DNA from: Anaerolineales bacterium
GTDB taxonomy: Bacteria; Chloroflexota; Anaerolineae; 4572-78; J111
NCBI GenBank assembly: GCA_020634935.1
Contig: JACKAT010000075.1
Location: 1-21,470, forward strand
DNA: 21,470 nucleotides
Direction of reading: 5' to 3'
The notes beneath the pieces were generated by a model, which was not told the origin of the DNA, made no database searches, and saw nothing but the letters and a program-made list of their open reading frames with translations. Of the stretch, positions 1 to 8,543 are shown piece after piece; position 1 is the first letter of the stretch; every line of letters begins with the position of its first letter. The position numbers and the translations under genes are program-made.

Positions 1-614
1 TTAACCGAGTACGTTGCCAGCCGGCCGCCCGGTGTCAGCACCTCGAATAGCCGGGTGAAAAATGATGGCGTCCATAATTCAGGGTTATTGCCTGGACTAA
101 AAGCATCCTGGTAAATCGCGTGGTAATCTTGTGGAGGAATAGAAACGCTCGTTGCATCGCCCACCACGAGGTCCAACCGGATTGAATCATCGTAGCACCA
201 ATGCAACTGCGAGCCGGGTAGCGGATCAGGCAGGCCAGATCTCCAGTCGAGAAAGGCCAGCCGGATGTCTTGGGCGACGGCAGGTAAATGGTCGTGGTTC
301 AGTTGGGTCAAGGTGGCGGCAGGCAGCAAATACTTTTCCAGAGCTACGTACTCAAGCCGCGCACCGGTAGCCAAGCTGTACTGCGCCGTAACCCAAAAGT
401 TCAATCCTGTCCCAAAACCCACCTCTAACACCCGCGCCGATTGTCCCTCGGCGAGTCGCTGCTTGATCCCCGTGCCGCTCAAAAAAACATGCTCGGTCTC
501 GGTCACCGCCCCAAACGTCGAGTGAAACGTCTCCCCGTACTCGGCGCTATAGAGCGTGTCAGAGCCGTCGCCGGTGAGTTGGGGTTGAAAGGAAGTGTAG
601 AAGGATGTGTCCAT
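1..614 (-). CDS. MnmD-like tRNA-modification methyltransferase (DUF752 family), 3' end cut by the window edge
   Basis: The first 204 codons are present and the frame is still open at base 1, so the C-terminus is missing. The N-terminus has the DG-x-DTL-YS-x-EYGETFHS pattern and an HVFL-x-G segment typical of the MnmD/MnmC methyltransferase domain. An S-adenosylmethionine motif I, LEVGFGTGLNF, lies at residues 63-73. YHAIYQDAFSP at 164-174, followed by NPELW, and then LTPGGRLATYS at 193-203 match the family order. Family members transfer a methyl group to the aminomethyl group of modified U34 in tRNA. In many bacteria this domain is fused to an FAD oxidase as MnmC; here it is separate, and a ThiO-like oxidase is divergent next to it. 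ATG at 614 has a GGAG only four bases upstream and an extended -10 element just before that, so the leader must be very short. The family call is confident; the exact substrate is inferred. Confidence 0.85.
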   Translation of the reverse strand, partial: MDTSFYTSFQPQLTGDGSDTLYSAEYGETFHSTFGAVTETEHVFLSGTGIKQRLAEGQSARVLEVGFGTGLNFWVTAQYSLATGARLEYVALEKYLLPAATLTQLNHDHLPAVAQDIRLAFLDWRSGLPDPLPGSQLHWCYDDSIRLDLVVGDATSVSIPPQDYHAIYQDAFSPGNNPELWTPSFFTRLFEVLTPGGRLATYSV

Positions 615-621
615 ACGCTCC

Positions 622-630
622 AGTATACCA
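622..630 (-). promoter_or_regulatory. Extended -10 promoter element upstream of the MnmD-like gene
   Basis: Read on the minus strand, bases 630 to 622 give TGG-TATACT, an extended -10 box. I see no good -35 hexamer 16-18 bases upstream, which is usual for extended -10 promoters. Transcription would begin near base 615, almost at the ATG, giving a leaderless or near-leaderless mRNA. Confidence 0.4.
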
Positions 631-713
631 CAACTTATCGGCAAGTGACGTGACTCACCCTGTGCTATTTGTGAATATATCTAAAGTTTTTAGAATAGAA
701 CGCACGCAGTTTG

Positions 714-958
714 TAGGACAATTTGCTAAATTCAGTCGGTCGCAATTTTACATAAAAGTGGGCAGATAGAACACAGATCGTACCGATAACACGGATAAAC
801 ACGGATTTTTTTAAGCTCAATCAAGCCTTATCTGTGAAAATCCGTATAATTCGTATCATCCGCGTTCTATCATTTCTCATCAGATCTTGAAATCGAGATC
901 GACTGAAATTGTCCGGTTTCTGGTGTTAAGATGATGGACAAATCAGCAATTTGTCCTA
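714..958. repeat. Nested inverted-repeat element (MITE/REP-like) filling the mnmD-thiO spacer
   Basis: Outer arms: TAGGACAATTTGCT at 714-727 pairs with its near-perfect reverse complement at 945-958 (13 of 14). A second pair nests inside: GGACAATTT and CAGTCG on the left answer GACTGAAATTGTCC at about 902-914. The core at 765-871 is a long imperfect palindrome. It starts GATAGAAC, carries ACGGAT on the left arm, and ends with ATCCG and GTTCTATC on the right arm. No protein is encoded. The right outer arm ends 19 bases before the thiO start, so the element may affect transcription of both divergent genes. The repeat class is inferred from structure; its copy number in the genome is unknown. 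Confidence 0.55.
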
Positions 959-977
959 CTGTGCAATAGGTGAAACT

Positions 978-2093
978 ATGATTGCCATTATCGGCGGCGG
1001 AGTCTTCGGTTTATCAATCGGCTGGTATCTGGCTCGATCCGGGCAAGCCGTGACGATTTTTGAACGGGGGCAGGTCGGACGAGGCGCAACCTGGGCTGCG
1101 GCCGGGATGCTGATGCCCTGGAAACTGTCCGACTCGTTTAGCGACGATCTGTTCGCGCTTCAACGGGACAGCTACCAACGCTGGCCCCGGTTTGCTCAAG
1201 AATTGGGCGAAATCTCCGACATTCCGCTGCATTACCAAACGGATGGCCGCTTCTTCGTGGCGCTGTTCGACAACGCCGTGCAGCGTTTGGAGCGGCAGTA
1301 CCGATTCCATCGCGATATCGGCTTCCCGGTCGAGTGGCTGTCCGGCGATGAAGCGCGGGAACGAGAGCCGAATTTAGGCCCGAACGTCTTAGCCGCTATT
1401 TTTACCCCGATGGCGCATCACGTAGATAATCGTAACCTCATTCTTGCCCTGCGGGAGGCCTTTCTGGCCGTTGGCGGCCGGCTGCGTGAGCAAACCGAAG
1501 TACAGGAGTTGCTCATTTCGAATAAGCGGGTTCACGGCCTACAACTGTCCGGCGAGACCTGCTCGGCCGAGACGGTCATTATCGCGGCGGGCGCTTGGAG
1601 CGGGCGGGTGCCGGGTTTGCCCCAGCCGTTACAAGATGTCGTCCGCCCCCGTAAAGGGCAGACCTTAATCCTGCAAATGCCGCCGGATGCACCGCTGATC
1701 AAGCAGCCGATTCTGGGGCCGGTTTACCTGGTGCCGCGTCCGGATGGTCGCCTTATCATCGGCACCACTGTTGAGCGTGAAGCCGGTTTCGATACCCGGT
1801 CAACGGTTGGTGGGGTCTTTCATATCCTTCGCAAAGCCCAGGGGATAATTCCTAACATCGAAGAACTGCCGATTATTGAGCTAGGGGCCGGATTGCGGCC
1901 GACCGGACCGGATCGACTGCCGGTGCTAGGGCCTACCGGGGTAGATGGCTTGATCATGGCGACAGGCGGCCACTCTTACGGTATTCTGCTTAGTCCAGTT
2001 GTCGCTTTCACAGTTTGTCATTTAGCGTTAACGGGGCATATATTAGAGATAATCAGACCTTTTGCCCCAAATTCCGGCAGCGATAAAATCTGA
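978..2093 (+). CDS. thiO: Glycine oxidase ThiO-like FAD-dependent amine oxidase
   Basis: A 371-residue member of the D-amino-acid-oxidase (DAO) family, at the usual length for ThiO. ThiO oxidises glycine to iminoglycine, which feeds thiazole formation for thiamine. The N-terminus has the FAD dinucleotide-binding fold: IIGGGVFG at residues 4-11, an acidic end at FERG, then GATWAAAGML at 36-45. RPRKGQ at 223-228, YLVPRPDGRLIIGTT at 250-264, LRPTGPDRLPVLGP at 306-319 and ATGGHSYGILLSP at 328-340 follow in ThiO order. I chose ATG 978 over a TTG nine codons upstream. The dinucleotide fold starts right after it, and AGGTGA lies five bases before it. No thiG, thiS or thiE gene is nearby, so the pathway assignment rests on sequence alone. 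The neighbouring MnmD-like gene raises the alternative of an MnmC-type oxidase, but the glycine-rich and C-terminal motifs fit ThiO better. Confidence 0.85.
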   Translation: MIAIIGGGVFGLSIGWYLARSGQAVTIFERGQVGRGATWAAAGMLMPWKLSDSFSDDLFALQRDSYQRWPRFAQELGEISDIPLHYQTDGRFFVALFDNAVQRLERQYRFHRDIGFPVEWLSGDEAREREPNLGPNVLAAIFTPMAHHVDNRNLILALREAFLAVGGRLREQTEVQELLISNKRVHGLQLSGETCSAETVIIAAGAWSGRVPGLPQPLQDVVRPRKGQTLILQMPPDAPLIKQPILGPVYLVPRPDGRLIIGTTVEREAGFDTRSTVGGVFHILRKAQGIIPNIEELPIIELGAGLRPTGPDRLPVLGPTGVDGLIMATGGHSYGILLSPVVAFTVCHLALTGHILEIIRPFAPNSGSDKI

Positions 2094-2544
2094 ATTGCTT
2101 ATTGTCCCATTGTGATATAAAATCCGGCAGATTAGGACATAGAGGTCAAAATACCTATCGTCGCTTTGATTTTAGTTACTTTCCCAACCCTCTCACCGAC
2201 TCCCGTCTCGAAAATGCGAGAACCTTTTGGTATTCCCTTAAATCTATGTTGCTGGACGGTTCACAGCGACCGCTTTAGCAGTGCTACCAGTTAGATGGTT
2301 AAAGCCATTAATACTAGCTAGGGTAATATTTATATTTCAGTGTATTATTCAGATCAGTGACGCCGGGTTTCCAAAAGATTTTAGAGAGACCAAACCTATC
2401 CGGCTGGACCAATCATTAGATGAAAGCTATATATGAAAACCATTCAAGTCTTATGTTGACTGAACCAAGCGGAGGGCTATGGCGTCGTAGCTACTAAATT
2501 CTATCAATCCAAAAAAATGATCAGCTTACCATGAGGGAGAGACT
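2094..2544. other. Gap between thiO and glgP without a recognisable gene
   Basis: No convincing ORF or RNA gene is visible. A possible weak promoter for glgP is TTAATA at 2308-2313 and TATATT at 2331-2336, spaced 17 bases. A five-pair stem at 2206-2221 (TCTCG/CGAGA) has no T-run and is not a convincing terminator. A strong ribosome binding site (GAGGGAGAG) lies just before the glgP ATG at 2545. Confidence 0.4.
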
Positions 2545-5019
2545 ATGCAACGCAAGCAATTAAAACCATTGCAGACCAACGGTGATATCAATGTTTTCAG
2601 AGAGCGTTTTGAAAACAACCTCTATTACCATATCGGCCAGGCGGTGCAAACGGCCAGTCTGACTGACGGCTACATGGCGCTAGCCTACAGCGTGCGCGAT
2701 TATCTGGTCGACCGCTGGCGCAAGACCGTCAACACCTATTACGAAACAAACCCCAAGTTTATTTACTACCTCTCAGCCGAATATTTGCTGGGCCGGCAGT
2801 TGGCTCAGAATATGCTTTACACCGATACCAAAGAGTTGGCCAAAGAAGCTCTGAGCGATTTTAATTCCAACTTTGAGGAGGTGATAGACCAAGATATCGA
2901 ACCGGGCCTGGGTAACGGTGGTTTGGGGCGGTTGGCCGCCTGTTTCCTCGACTCGATGGCCACTCTCGACATTCCCAGCGTTGGTTACGGCATTCGCTAT
3001 GAATTTGGCATCTTCCGGCAATCGTTCAAAAATGGCTGGCAGGTGGAAAGCCCGGACGAATGGCTCTACCTGGGCTACCCCTGGGAATTTGCCCAGCCGG
3101 ATGACATGGTCGAGGTTCAGTTCAACGGCTACACCGAACATTATCAACGTGAAGACGGGGAATGGTGCATCCGTTGGGTTGGCGGGCAAAAGGTCATGGG
3201 CGAACCTTATCACACTATGGTGCCCGGCTACAAAACCGGAACCGTCAACATGCTGCGCCTCTGGGGCGCGCGTGCCACCAATGAGTTCGATTTTCAACTG
3301 TTCGACAACGGCGACTACGCCCGCGCCGTGGAACAAAAAACCCACTCGGAAAATATCAGCAAAGTGCTGTATCCCAATGACAATATGCCGCAAGGCCAGG
3401 AACTCCGGCTCAAACAGCAATATTTCTTTGTAGCTTGCTCACTCAACGATATTATTCGCCGCTTCCACATTCGCAATGACGATTGGAATCTCTTCCCCGA
3501 AAAGGTCGTTATCCAACTTAACGATACCCACCCGGTCATCGGTATTCCGGAACTGATGCGCCTGTTGGTGGATGAATATCACTTGCCCTGGGACCAAGCC
3601 TGGTCTATTACCAGCCGTACCTTTGCCTATACCTGTCACACCCTTATGCCGGAGGCCTTAGAGCGCTGGCCGGTCAGCTTGGTGGAACGGCTGCTGCCCC
3701 GCCATATGGAGATTATTTACGAAATCAACGCCCGCTTCCTGAAAGAAGTCGAGGCGCGTTTCCCGAATGACCACGGCCGTCTTGAACGCATGTCGATCAT
3801 AGAAGAGGGCTACGATCAACGCGTGCGGATGGCCAATCTGGCCTCTGTCGGTAGCTTTTCGATCAACGGCGTGGCCCAACTGCACTCCGATTTACTGAAA
3901 GGGCGCGTGCTGCACGACTTCTACGAGATGTGGCCCGAGAAATTTAACAACAAAACCAACGGCGTCACCCTCGCCGCTTTGTTAAAATGGCTAACCCCGG
4001 CCTGTCTGATCTGATCACCTCCAAAATCGGCGACGATTGATCAAACATTTAGAGCAGTTGGAAAATTGGAAGATTACGTGGATGATGCCGATTTTCGGCA
4101 AGCGTGGGACCAGGTTAAGCAGGCCAACAAGCAACGTTTAGCCGAACACATTCTGAAGCACGAAAAATCCAGGTTAATCCCAATTCAATGTTTGATATTA
4201 TGGTCAAGCGGCTGCACGAATATAAGCGCCAACACCTCAAAATGCTGCATATCGTCACGCTTTATAATCGCCTCAAAGCCAATCCCGGCCTCGATATTGT
4301 GCCGCGTACCTTCATTTTTGGCGCTAAAGCCGCGCCGGGTTATTTCATGGCAAAACGGATCATCAAAGTCATCAATGCTATCGGCAATGTAATCAACAAT
4401 GATCCCGATATAAACGACCGGCTTAAAGTGGCCTTTATCAGCAATTTCAACGTCACCGTGGCCCAAAAGATCTATCCGGCCGCCGATTTGTCGGAGCAAA
4501 TTTCGATGGCCGGTAAAGAGGCGTCCGGCACGGGCAATATGAAGTTTGCCCTCAACGGGCGCTGACCATCGGCACCTTGATGGGGCCAATGTCGAAATTC
4601 GGGAGCACGTCGGCGAAGAGAATTTCTTCTTGTTTGGATTAACGACCGAAGAAGTCTTTGCCACCAAAGAACGAGGTTACGATCCTATGTGGTACTACCA
4701 CAACAATCACGAACTGCGCCAGGCCATCGATCAAATTGCCTCCGGTTACTTTACCAACGGCGATCAGGATGTGGTCAAGCCTGTTGTCAATTCGATGCGT
4801 TACCACGATGAGTTTCTTTCTTTTGCCGATTATCAGGCTTATATCGAGGCTCAAGATCGGGTCGATGAAGCCTACCGTGATCGAGAACGATGGACCCGCA
4901 TGTCAATCCTTAACGTGGCCCGCTGCGGCTTCTTCTCCTCCGACCGGACGATCAAGGAGTACTGCGACGACATCTGGAAGATTACGCCGGTACCGGTTCG
5001 GCCACGCGGCGAACGGTAG
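2545..5019 (+). pseudogene. glgP: Glycogen/alpha-glucan phosphorylase, reading frame broken by six one-base deletions
   Basis: Glycogen phosphorylase releases glucose-1-phosphate from alpha-1,4-glucan using pyridoxal phosphate. Joined across the breaks it would be about 826 residues, the normal family length. Family landmarks are all present: EPGLGNGGLGRLAACFLDS, WGARA, QLNDTHP, FNNKTNGVT, KRLHEYKRQ, SNFNVTVAQK, and EASGTGNMKFALNG with the PLP-binding lysine, then GANVEI. The first intact stretch is 2545-4014, where it stops at TGA. Continuing the homology needs one extra base near 3968-3971, 4039, 4062-4065, 4163-4168, 4557-4559 and 4578. Each loss is one base, most in or beside a short run of the same base, and the protein sequence on both sides is well conserved. 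This means either a very recent pseudogene or local sequence error. ATG 2545 has a GAGGGAG ribosome site. A strong terminator follows at 5086-5160. Confidence 0.9.
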
Positions 5020-5085
5020 AGTGTTGGGTGGTTAGTTGGATAGGTGGGTAGCTGTTTCTTACCCAGCCTACACGATCACTAGACT

Positions 5086-5160
5086 ATAGCCCAGATCGGC
5101 AGAATGAACGGATTTCCGAACTGAATCCGTAAATTCTGCAAATCTGGGCTATCATTTTTT
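5086..5160 (+). terminator. Very long rho-independent terminator after glgP
   Basis: Three paired blocks are stacked: ATAGCCCAGAT with ATCTGGGCTAT, GCAGAAT with ATTCTGC, and ACGGATT with AATCCGT. They give about 25 base pairs over 5086-5152 around a nine-base loop, followed by CATTTTTT. The T-run is only on the plus strand, so it serves glgP. The stem is longer than usual and its ACGGATT arms recall the repeat core near 765-871, so it may be a repeat element acting as a terminator. Confidence 0.8.
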
Positions 5161-5180
5161 AAAACATGAAACAAGCTGAC

Positions 5181-5237
5181 ATGGTTAAATTTGGAGGAAA
5201 TTGGGGTAAAATTTGCATGAAATTGCTCCAAATTGCC
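5181..5237 (+). promoter_or_regulatory. Helically phased TGG-box site, copy A (orphan)
   Basis: Boxes begin at 5182 (TGGTT), 5192 (TGGAG), 5202 (TGGGG), 5214 (TGCAT), 5224 (TGCTC) and 5234 (TGCC), a spacing of 10, 10, 12, 10, 10. The first half closely matches copy D at 12211-12258. It points rightwards into the antisense side of the protease gene, with no plus-strand gene downstream. The function is unknown; see findings. Confidence 0.5.
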
Positions 5238-5318
5238 TTTAGTTGGGTGAGCATTAAATTCTGTTTTTTCTCAGACAGGTAATTTCGGCGCTTTGGGCTT
5301 CAGGTCCTCGGCGAAAGC

Positions 5319-8315
5319 TCACTTGATAATTAGCGGCAAAAACATACGGCGGATAGGCTTGGTACCGATGTCGCCGGTAATAGTGGTTAACGTGGCGACG
5401 GCGGATTTAGTGGTGTCATTACGAGACGTGACTGTGATGGCGGCGGTGTCCTTTGCCCCCTCCGCCACGCCAGACGGGATGACCATAAGGAGCTTTACGG
5501 TCTGACTTTCACCCGCGGCCAGTGGCCCCACGGTTAGCGTTGTCGATGCTGCGCCCGAGTCCAGCGGCACATAGATCGGCCAGGCGCTGCCACTAGCCGT
5601 TAAATCAAAGGTGTCGCTCAGATTGCCGCTGTTGGTAACCTGCACGGTGTAGACCACGGTCTGGCCGGGGTCGCCCCATTGAGTGGCCTCGGTGGGAGCA
5701 ATGGTGACTTGGTAATAGTTGGCGATGCAGTTGGTGTGAATAGCCACATCGTCAATCAGCCAGCCCAGGTAATCATCGGCGTAGCCGTCAATGCTATCGA
5801 AACGGAAGCGGAGCAGCGCATTCTGGCCTTGGTAAGGGGTCAGGTCAAAGGCGTTTGAATACCACGTCCCTTCAATCGCGCCTTCGCCCAGCGTTGTCCA
5901 GGTCGAGCCGTTGTCGGTCGAGATCTCGGTGGCGCGCTTATCCCATTCGCAGTTGCCATTGCACTCAGTCCGCTCGTAACTGGAGAAAGTGAGCGCGGCC
6001 GGTTTGTCCGCCGGTAGGAAGATTGGGCTTTGCCAGGTCAACGCGCCGGTTGTTGCGCTGCCCGTGGCATAGGTGCAACTGGTGTCGAGACCGTAGTAAG
6101 CGGCGTTGTCGGGGCTGGGGAAGGGCGCCGCCTGGGCCCCGCAGTTTTGGGTCTGGTGCTCCCAATTCCACAGCCCGGTCGTCGACCAATTACCCAGCCC
6201 CGCTTCAAAATCATCTATAATTAGAAAATCAGCCGGCGCGTAGCCGGGGGCCTGGCAGGTGACAACATCGACGCCCAGTTCAAAATTTTCGGTGCGGCTG
6301 CCGGTCAGCGGGCCGACCGTCCGGCTGACCGGTTCGTAGCCGCCCACCCAGGCTTGCACGCTAAACGTATACGCTATCCCGGCAGCGAGCGTGACATCGT
6401 AGCTGCCCGTTTCCGGATCGGTCCACACCGGTTCGCCCGGATAGTTGTTGATCTCCAGCCGGGCGTAGAGTGGCTGGCCCGTGGCCTGGTCGGTTACAAC
6501 GCCGCTGACGAGGTAGGTTTCGGCCGGAGTCAGATTGAAGTTAAGATTGGTGGTAGTGCCTGAAACCACCGAGACATTGTTAAATTGAGTGGCGACATAG
6601 CCGTACTTTTCTGCCGTCGCGGAATAGGCGCCGCTTGGGATTTTGATCGAATAGTCACCCTGCTCATTGCTTTTCGTTGTCCAGGTCAAGGTCGGGCTAA
6701 GCGTTGCTTTGATGGTGGCCTTGGCGATCGCTGCTTGCGAAATCGCGTCCGTGACGGTTCCAACCAGGGTTCCACTGCTGCCATACGATAAGGCGCGTTG
6801 GACCGCAGCCAGAGCATCGATGGTGCCATGCCCCCAATCATTGTTGGGACCAACTGTGTAATCGCCGCCACAGTTTGAGCCGGTCTGGCCGGCCAGAGGC
6901 ACGCTGGTATCGAGTATGATTTGGACCGTCTGGTCCACCCGGCCCTGTAAGGCCGGATTGGCCGACCAGAGCAGGCCAACCAAACCGGTCACGTGGGGGC
7001 CGGCCATACTGGTGCCGCTCCAGCCACCTTCATAGCCGCCACCCGGTACGCTGGAGCGAATATTCTCGCCGGGAGCCATGACGTCTGGGATAAATTTATC
7101 GGGATAGAGGCCTGATTTGCCTCGGCTGCTGAAATAGGTCAGGTCGCCAGGAAGCGTTCCACCGGTGTGATTAACCGAGCCGGTCGTTAAGCTTTGCTGA
7201 TAATCACCGGGCGACCGCAACGTTGAACAATCCGGACCTTCGTTCCCGGCCGAAACTTCTACCACGATCCCGGCTGCTTGCAGCGCAGCAATCTCGTCTT
7301 CGAATTGGGGTTGGTTACCGTCCCAATACCCCCACGAATTATTGATGGCATCGGGCGCTAAATCGGGACGCGGATTGGCCCCGCTAAGATTCCACGGCGC
7401 CAGGTCCCATTCAAAGCATTTAATGAAGGTGGCATCGGTACCACCCCCATAATCGTCCATATTTTTGCAGTGGATGGTTTTACTGCCGGGGGCGACACCG
7501 ATCTGATTGCCGGCCCCGTCGCTGCCAACCATGGTGCCGGTAGTGTGGGTGCCGTGACCGTAGCCATCGCCGGGAGCGCTGGGGTAGGTACCGGTCGCGT
7601 CCCACCAATTGTAGTTGTGATCAACGGTCGTTCCGTTCCAGCCGCGATACTGGTTGATCAGAGCCGGATGATCCCAATCAAGGCCGGTGTCGTTGCCGGC
7701 CAGAACCACGCCACTGCCGTCGTATCCCAAAGCCCAGGCATCGTCAGCCTTGACGAAGCTGATATTGGATTCAACAGCGGCGACTTTTGGTGTTGAGGAG
7801 CGGTTAATCCTGGGTTTTTCGAGCCGATAGATATGGTTCGCCGTAATCCGGGCCACGTCAGAACGAGCCGCCAGATTGAGTAGGGTGTTTTGGTTGCCGC
7901 CGTGGACCAGAATTTTATTAGCGATGTAAAACGGTTGATACCCCACCCTCTGCCGGTCGAGTTCTTGTCGTAGCCCCTTTTGGCTTCGCTGGGCGGTGTC
8001 GCGTAGGGTCTCGAATACGAAGCGGCCCTTTTCCGCCTTTGTCTGCAATGTGTAAGCCGGACTGAGATCGGCTTTCACGGTCAGCCAAACAAAAAAGTCG
8101 GTCTGGTTGCTGACCTTTACGTCTGATAGAAGTGATGGCTCAATCTTAGCCAAAGGGTCACTTTGAGCTGCAGGCAGGTATTGCAGCGGATTATTTTGAG
8201 GTGCAGTCGGCGTAAGATTGATGGCCTCTACCTGGCCCGGCCAACCCAAACCGACCAGCAGAGTTGTAACTGCCAAACTTAATTGAAGCATGCTCGAAAT
8301 CTTATGACGTGACAT
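5319..8315 (-). CDS. Secreted multidomain subtilisin-like serine protease (S8 family)
   Basis: A 998-residue exported protease. Residues 1-31 form a signal peptide ending near QVEA. Residues about 70-165 look like an inhibitor-I9-type propeptide. The S8 domain covers about 195-510, with the catalytic triad Asp209 (GNDTGLD), His254 (GHGTHTTG) and Ser436 (GTSMAGPHV), and oxyanion Asn358 (SAGNEG). Two carboxypeptidase-regulatory-like beta domains follow (about 515-597 and 602-682). Then come a jelly-roll module of the MAM/immune-inhibitor-A kind (about 700-862, ending GWLIDDVAI) and a CARDB/NEW3-like Ig domain (about 868-970). The last residues are RRMFLPLIIK, a tail also seen in modified form on the giant protein at 12706-19956. 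The ATG follows GAGGGG at nine bases. A phased TGG-box site lies 90-111 bases upstream. It is convergent with glgP. Substrate and target are unknown. Confidence 0.93.
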   Translation of the reverse strand: MSRHKISSMLQLSLAVTTLLVGLGWPGQVEAINLTPTAPQNNPLQYLPAAQSDPLAKIEPSLLSDVKVSNQTDFFVWLTVKADLSPAYTLQTKAEKGRFVFETLRDTAQRSQKGLRQELDRQRVGYQPFYIANKILVHGGNQNTLLNLAARSDVARITANHIYRLEKPRINRSSTPKVAAVESNISFVKADDAWALGYDGSGVVLAGNDTGLDWDHPALINQYRGWNGTTVDHNYNWWDATGTYPSAPGDGYGHGTHTTGTMVGSDGAGNQIGVAPGSKTIHCKNMDDYGGGTDATFIKCFEWDLAPWNLSGANPRPDLAPDAINNSWGYWDGNQPQFEDEIAALQAAGIVVEVSAGNEGPDCSTLRSPGDYQQSLTTGSVNHTGGTLPGDLTYFSSRGKSGLYPDKFIPDVMAPGENIRSSVPGGGYEGGWSGTSMAGPHVTGLVGLLWSANPALQGRVDQTVQIILDTSVPLAGQTGSNCGGDYTVGPNNDWGHGTIDALAAVQRALSYGSSGTLVGTVTDAISQAAIAKATIKATLSPTLTWTTKSNEQGDYSIKIPSGAYSATAEKYGYVATQFNNVSVVSGTTTNLNFNLTPAETYLVSGVVTDQATGQPLYARLEINNYPGEPVWTDPETGSYDVTLAAGIAYTFSVQAWVGGYEPVSRTVGPLTGSRTENFELGVDVVTCQAPGYAPADFLIIDDFEAGLGNWSTTGLWNWEHQTQNCGAQAAPFPSPDNAAYYGLDTSCTYATGSATTGALTWQSPIFLPADKPAALTFSSYERTECNGNCEWDKRATEISTDNGSTWTTLGEGAIEGTWYSNAFDLTPYQGQNALLRFRFDSIDGYADDYLGWLIDDVAIHTNCIANYYQVTIAPTEATQWGDPGQTVVYTVQVTNSGNLSDTFDLTASGSAWPIYVPLDSGAASTTLTVGPLAAGESQTVKLLMVIPSGVAEGAKDTAAITVTSRNDTTKSAVATLTTITGDIGTKPIRRMFLPLIIK

Positions 8316-8402
8316 AGGTTAATTCCCCTCAATTTTTTATTTGGTTAACACTGCTGAAATTAAGGTATCAATAAGCCTTTGATAAGTCTCGTCATAAAAG
8401 CA

Positions 8403-8428
8403 CCACAATTACGCCAAATTTCCCCAAT
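8403..8428 (-). promoter_or_regulatory. Helically phased TGG-box site, copy B, upstream of the protease gene
   Basis: On the minus strand TGG boxes begin at 8426, 8416 and 8405 (spacing 10 and 11), 90-111 bases before the protease ATG. The 26-base core agrees with copy C at about 18 positions and keeps the same box spacing. A further TGG lies 21 bases upstream at 8447, two helical turns away. It probably controls the protease gene. Confidence 0.55.
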
Positions 8429-8459
8429 TCGGGCTGGGCTTCGACCATCTTGAGGCAAC

Positions 8460-8490
8460 AAAAAACATCCGCCTTGTTCAGGACGGATGT
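8460..8490 (-). terminator. Rho-independent terminator of the AAA/winged-helix gene
   Basis: Read on the minus strand, ACATCCG pairs with CGGATGT and CCT with AGG around a GAACA loop (one bulged T), and the stem is followed by six T residues. It lies 54 bases after the stop codon of the ATPase gene and before the protease promoter region, so it separates the two genes. Confidence 0.8.
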
Positions 8491-8543
8491 CTTGAGAAAA
8501 TGATGTGCTTCGGTTGTAACGGTCTAGGTTAACCGTTCTGAGG

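Noticed and set aside
951..977. TTG start nine codons before the chosen thiO start
   Set aside because: The dinucleotide-binding fold begins right at ATG 978, which has AGGTGA five bases upstream; the extra codons lie in the repeat arm.
2773..3420. 215-codon minus-strand ORF inside glgP
   Set aside because: It mirrors a conserved phosphorylase sequence on the other strand and shows no protein features of its own.
5293..5505. 70-codon plus-strand ORF downstream of box site A
   Set aside because: It lies antisense to the protease C-terminus, has no ribosome site and no recognisable protein features.
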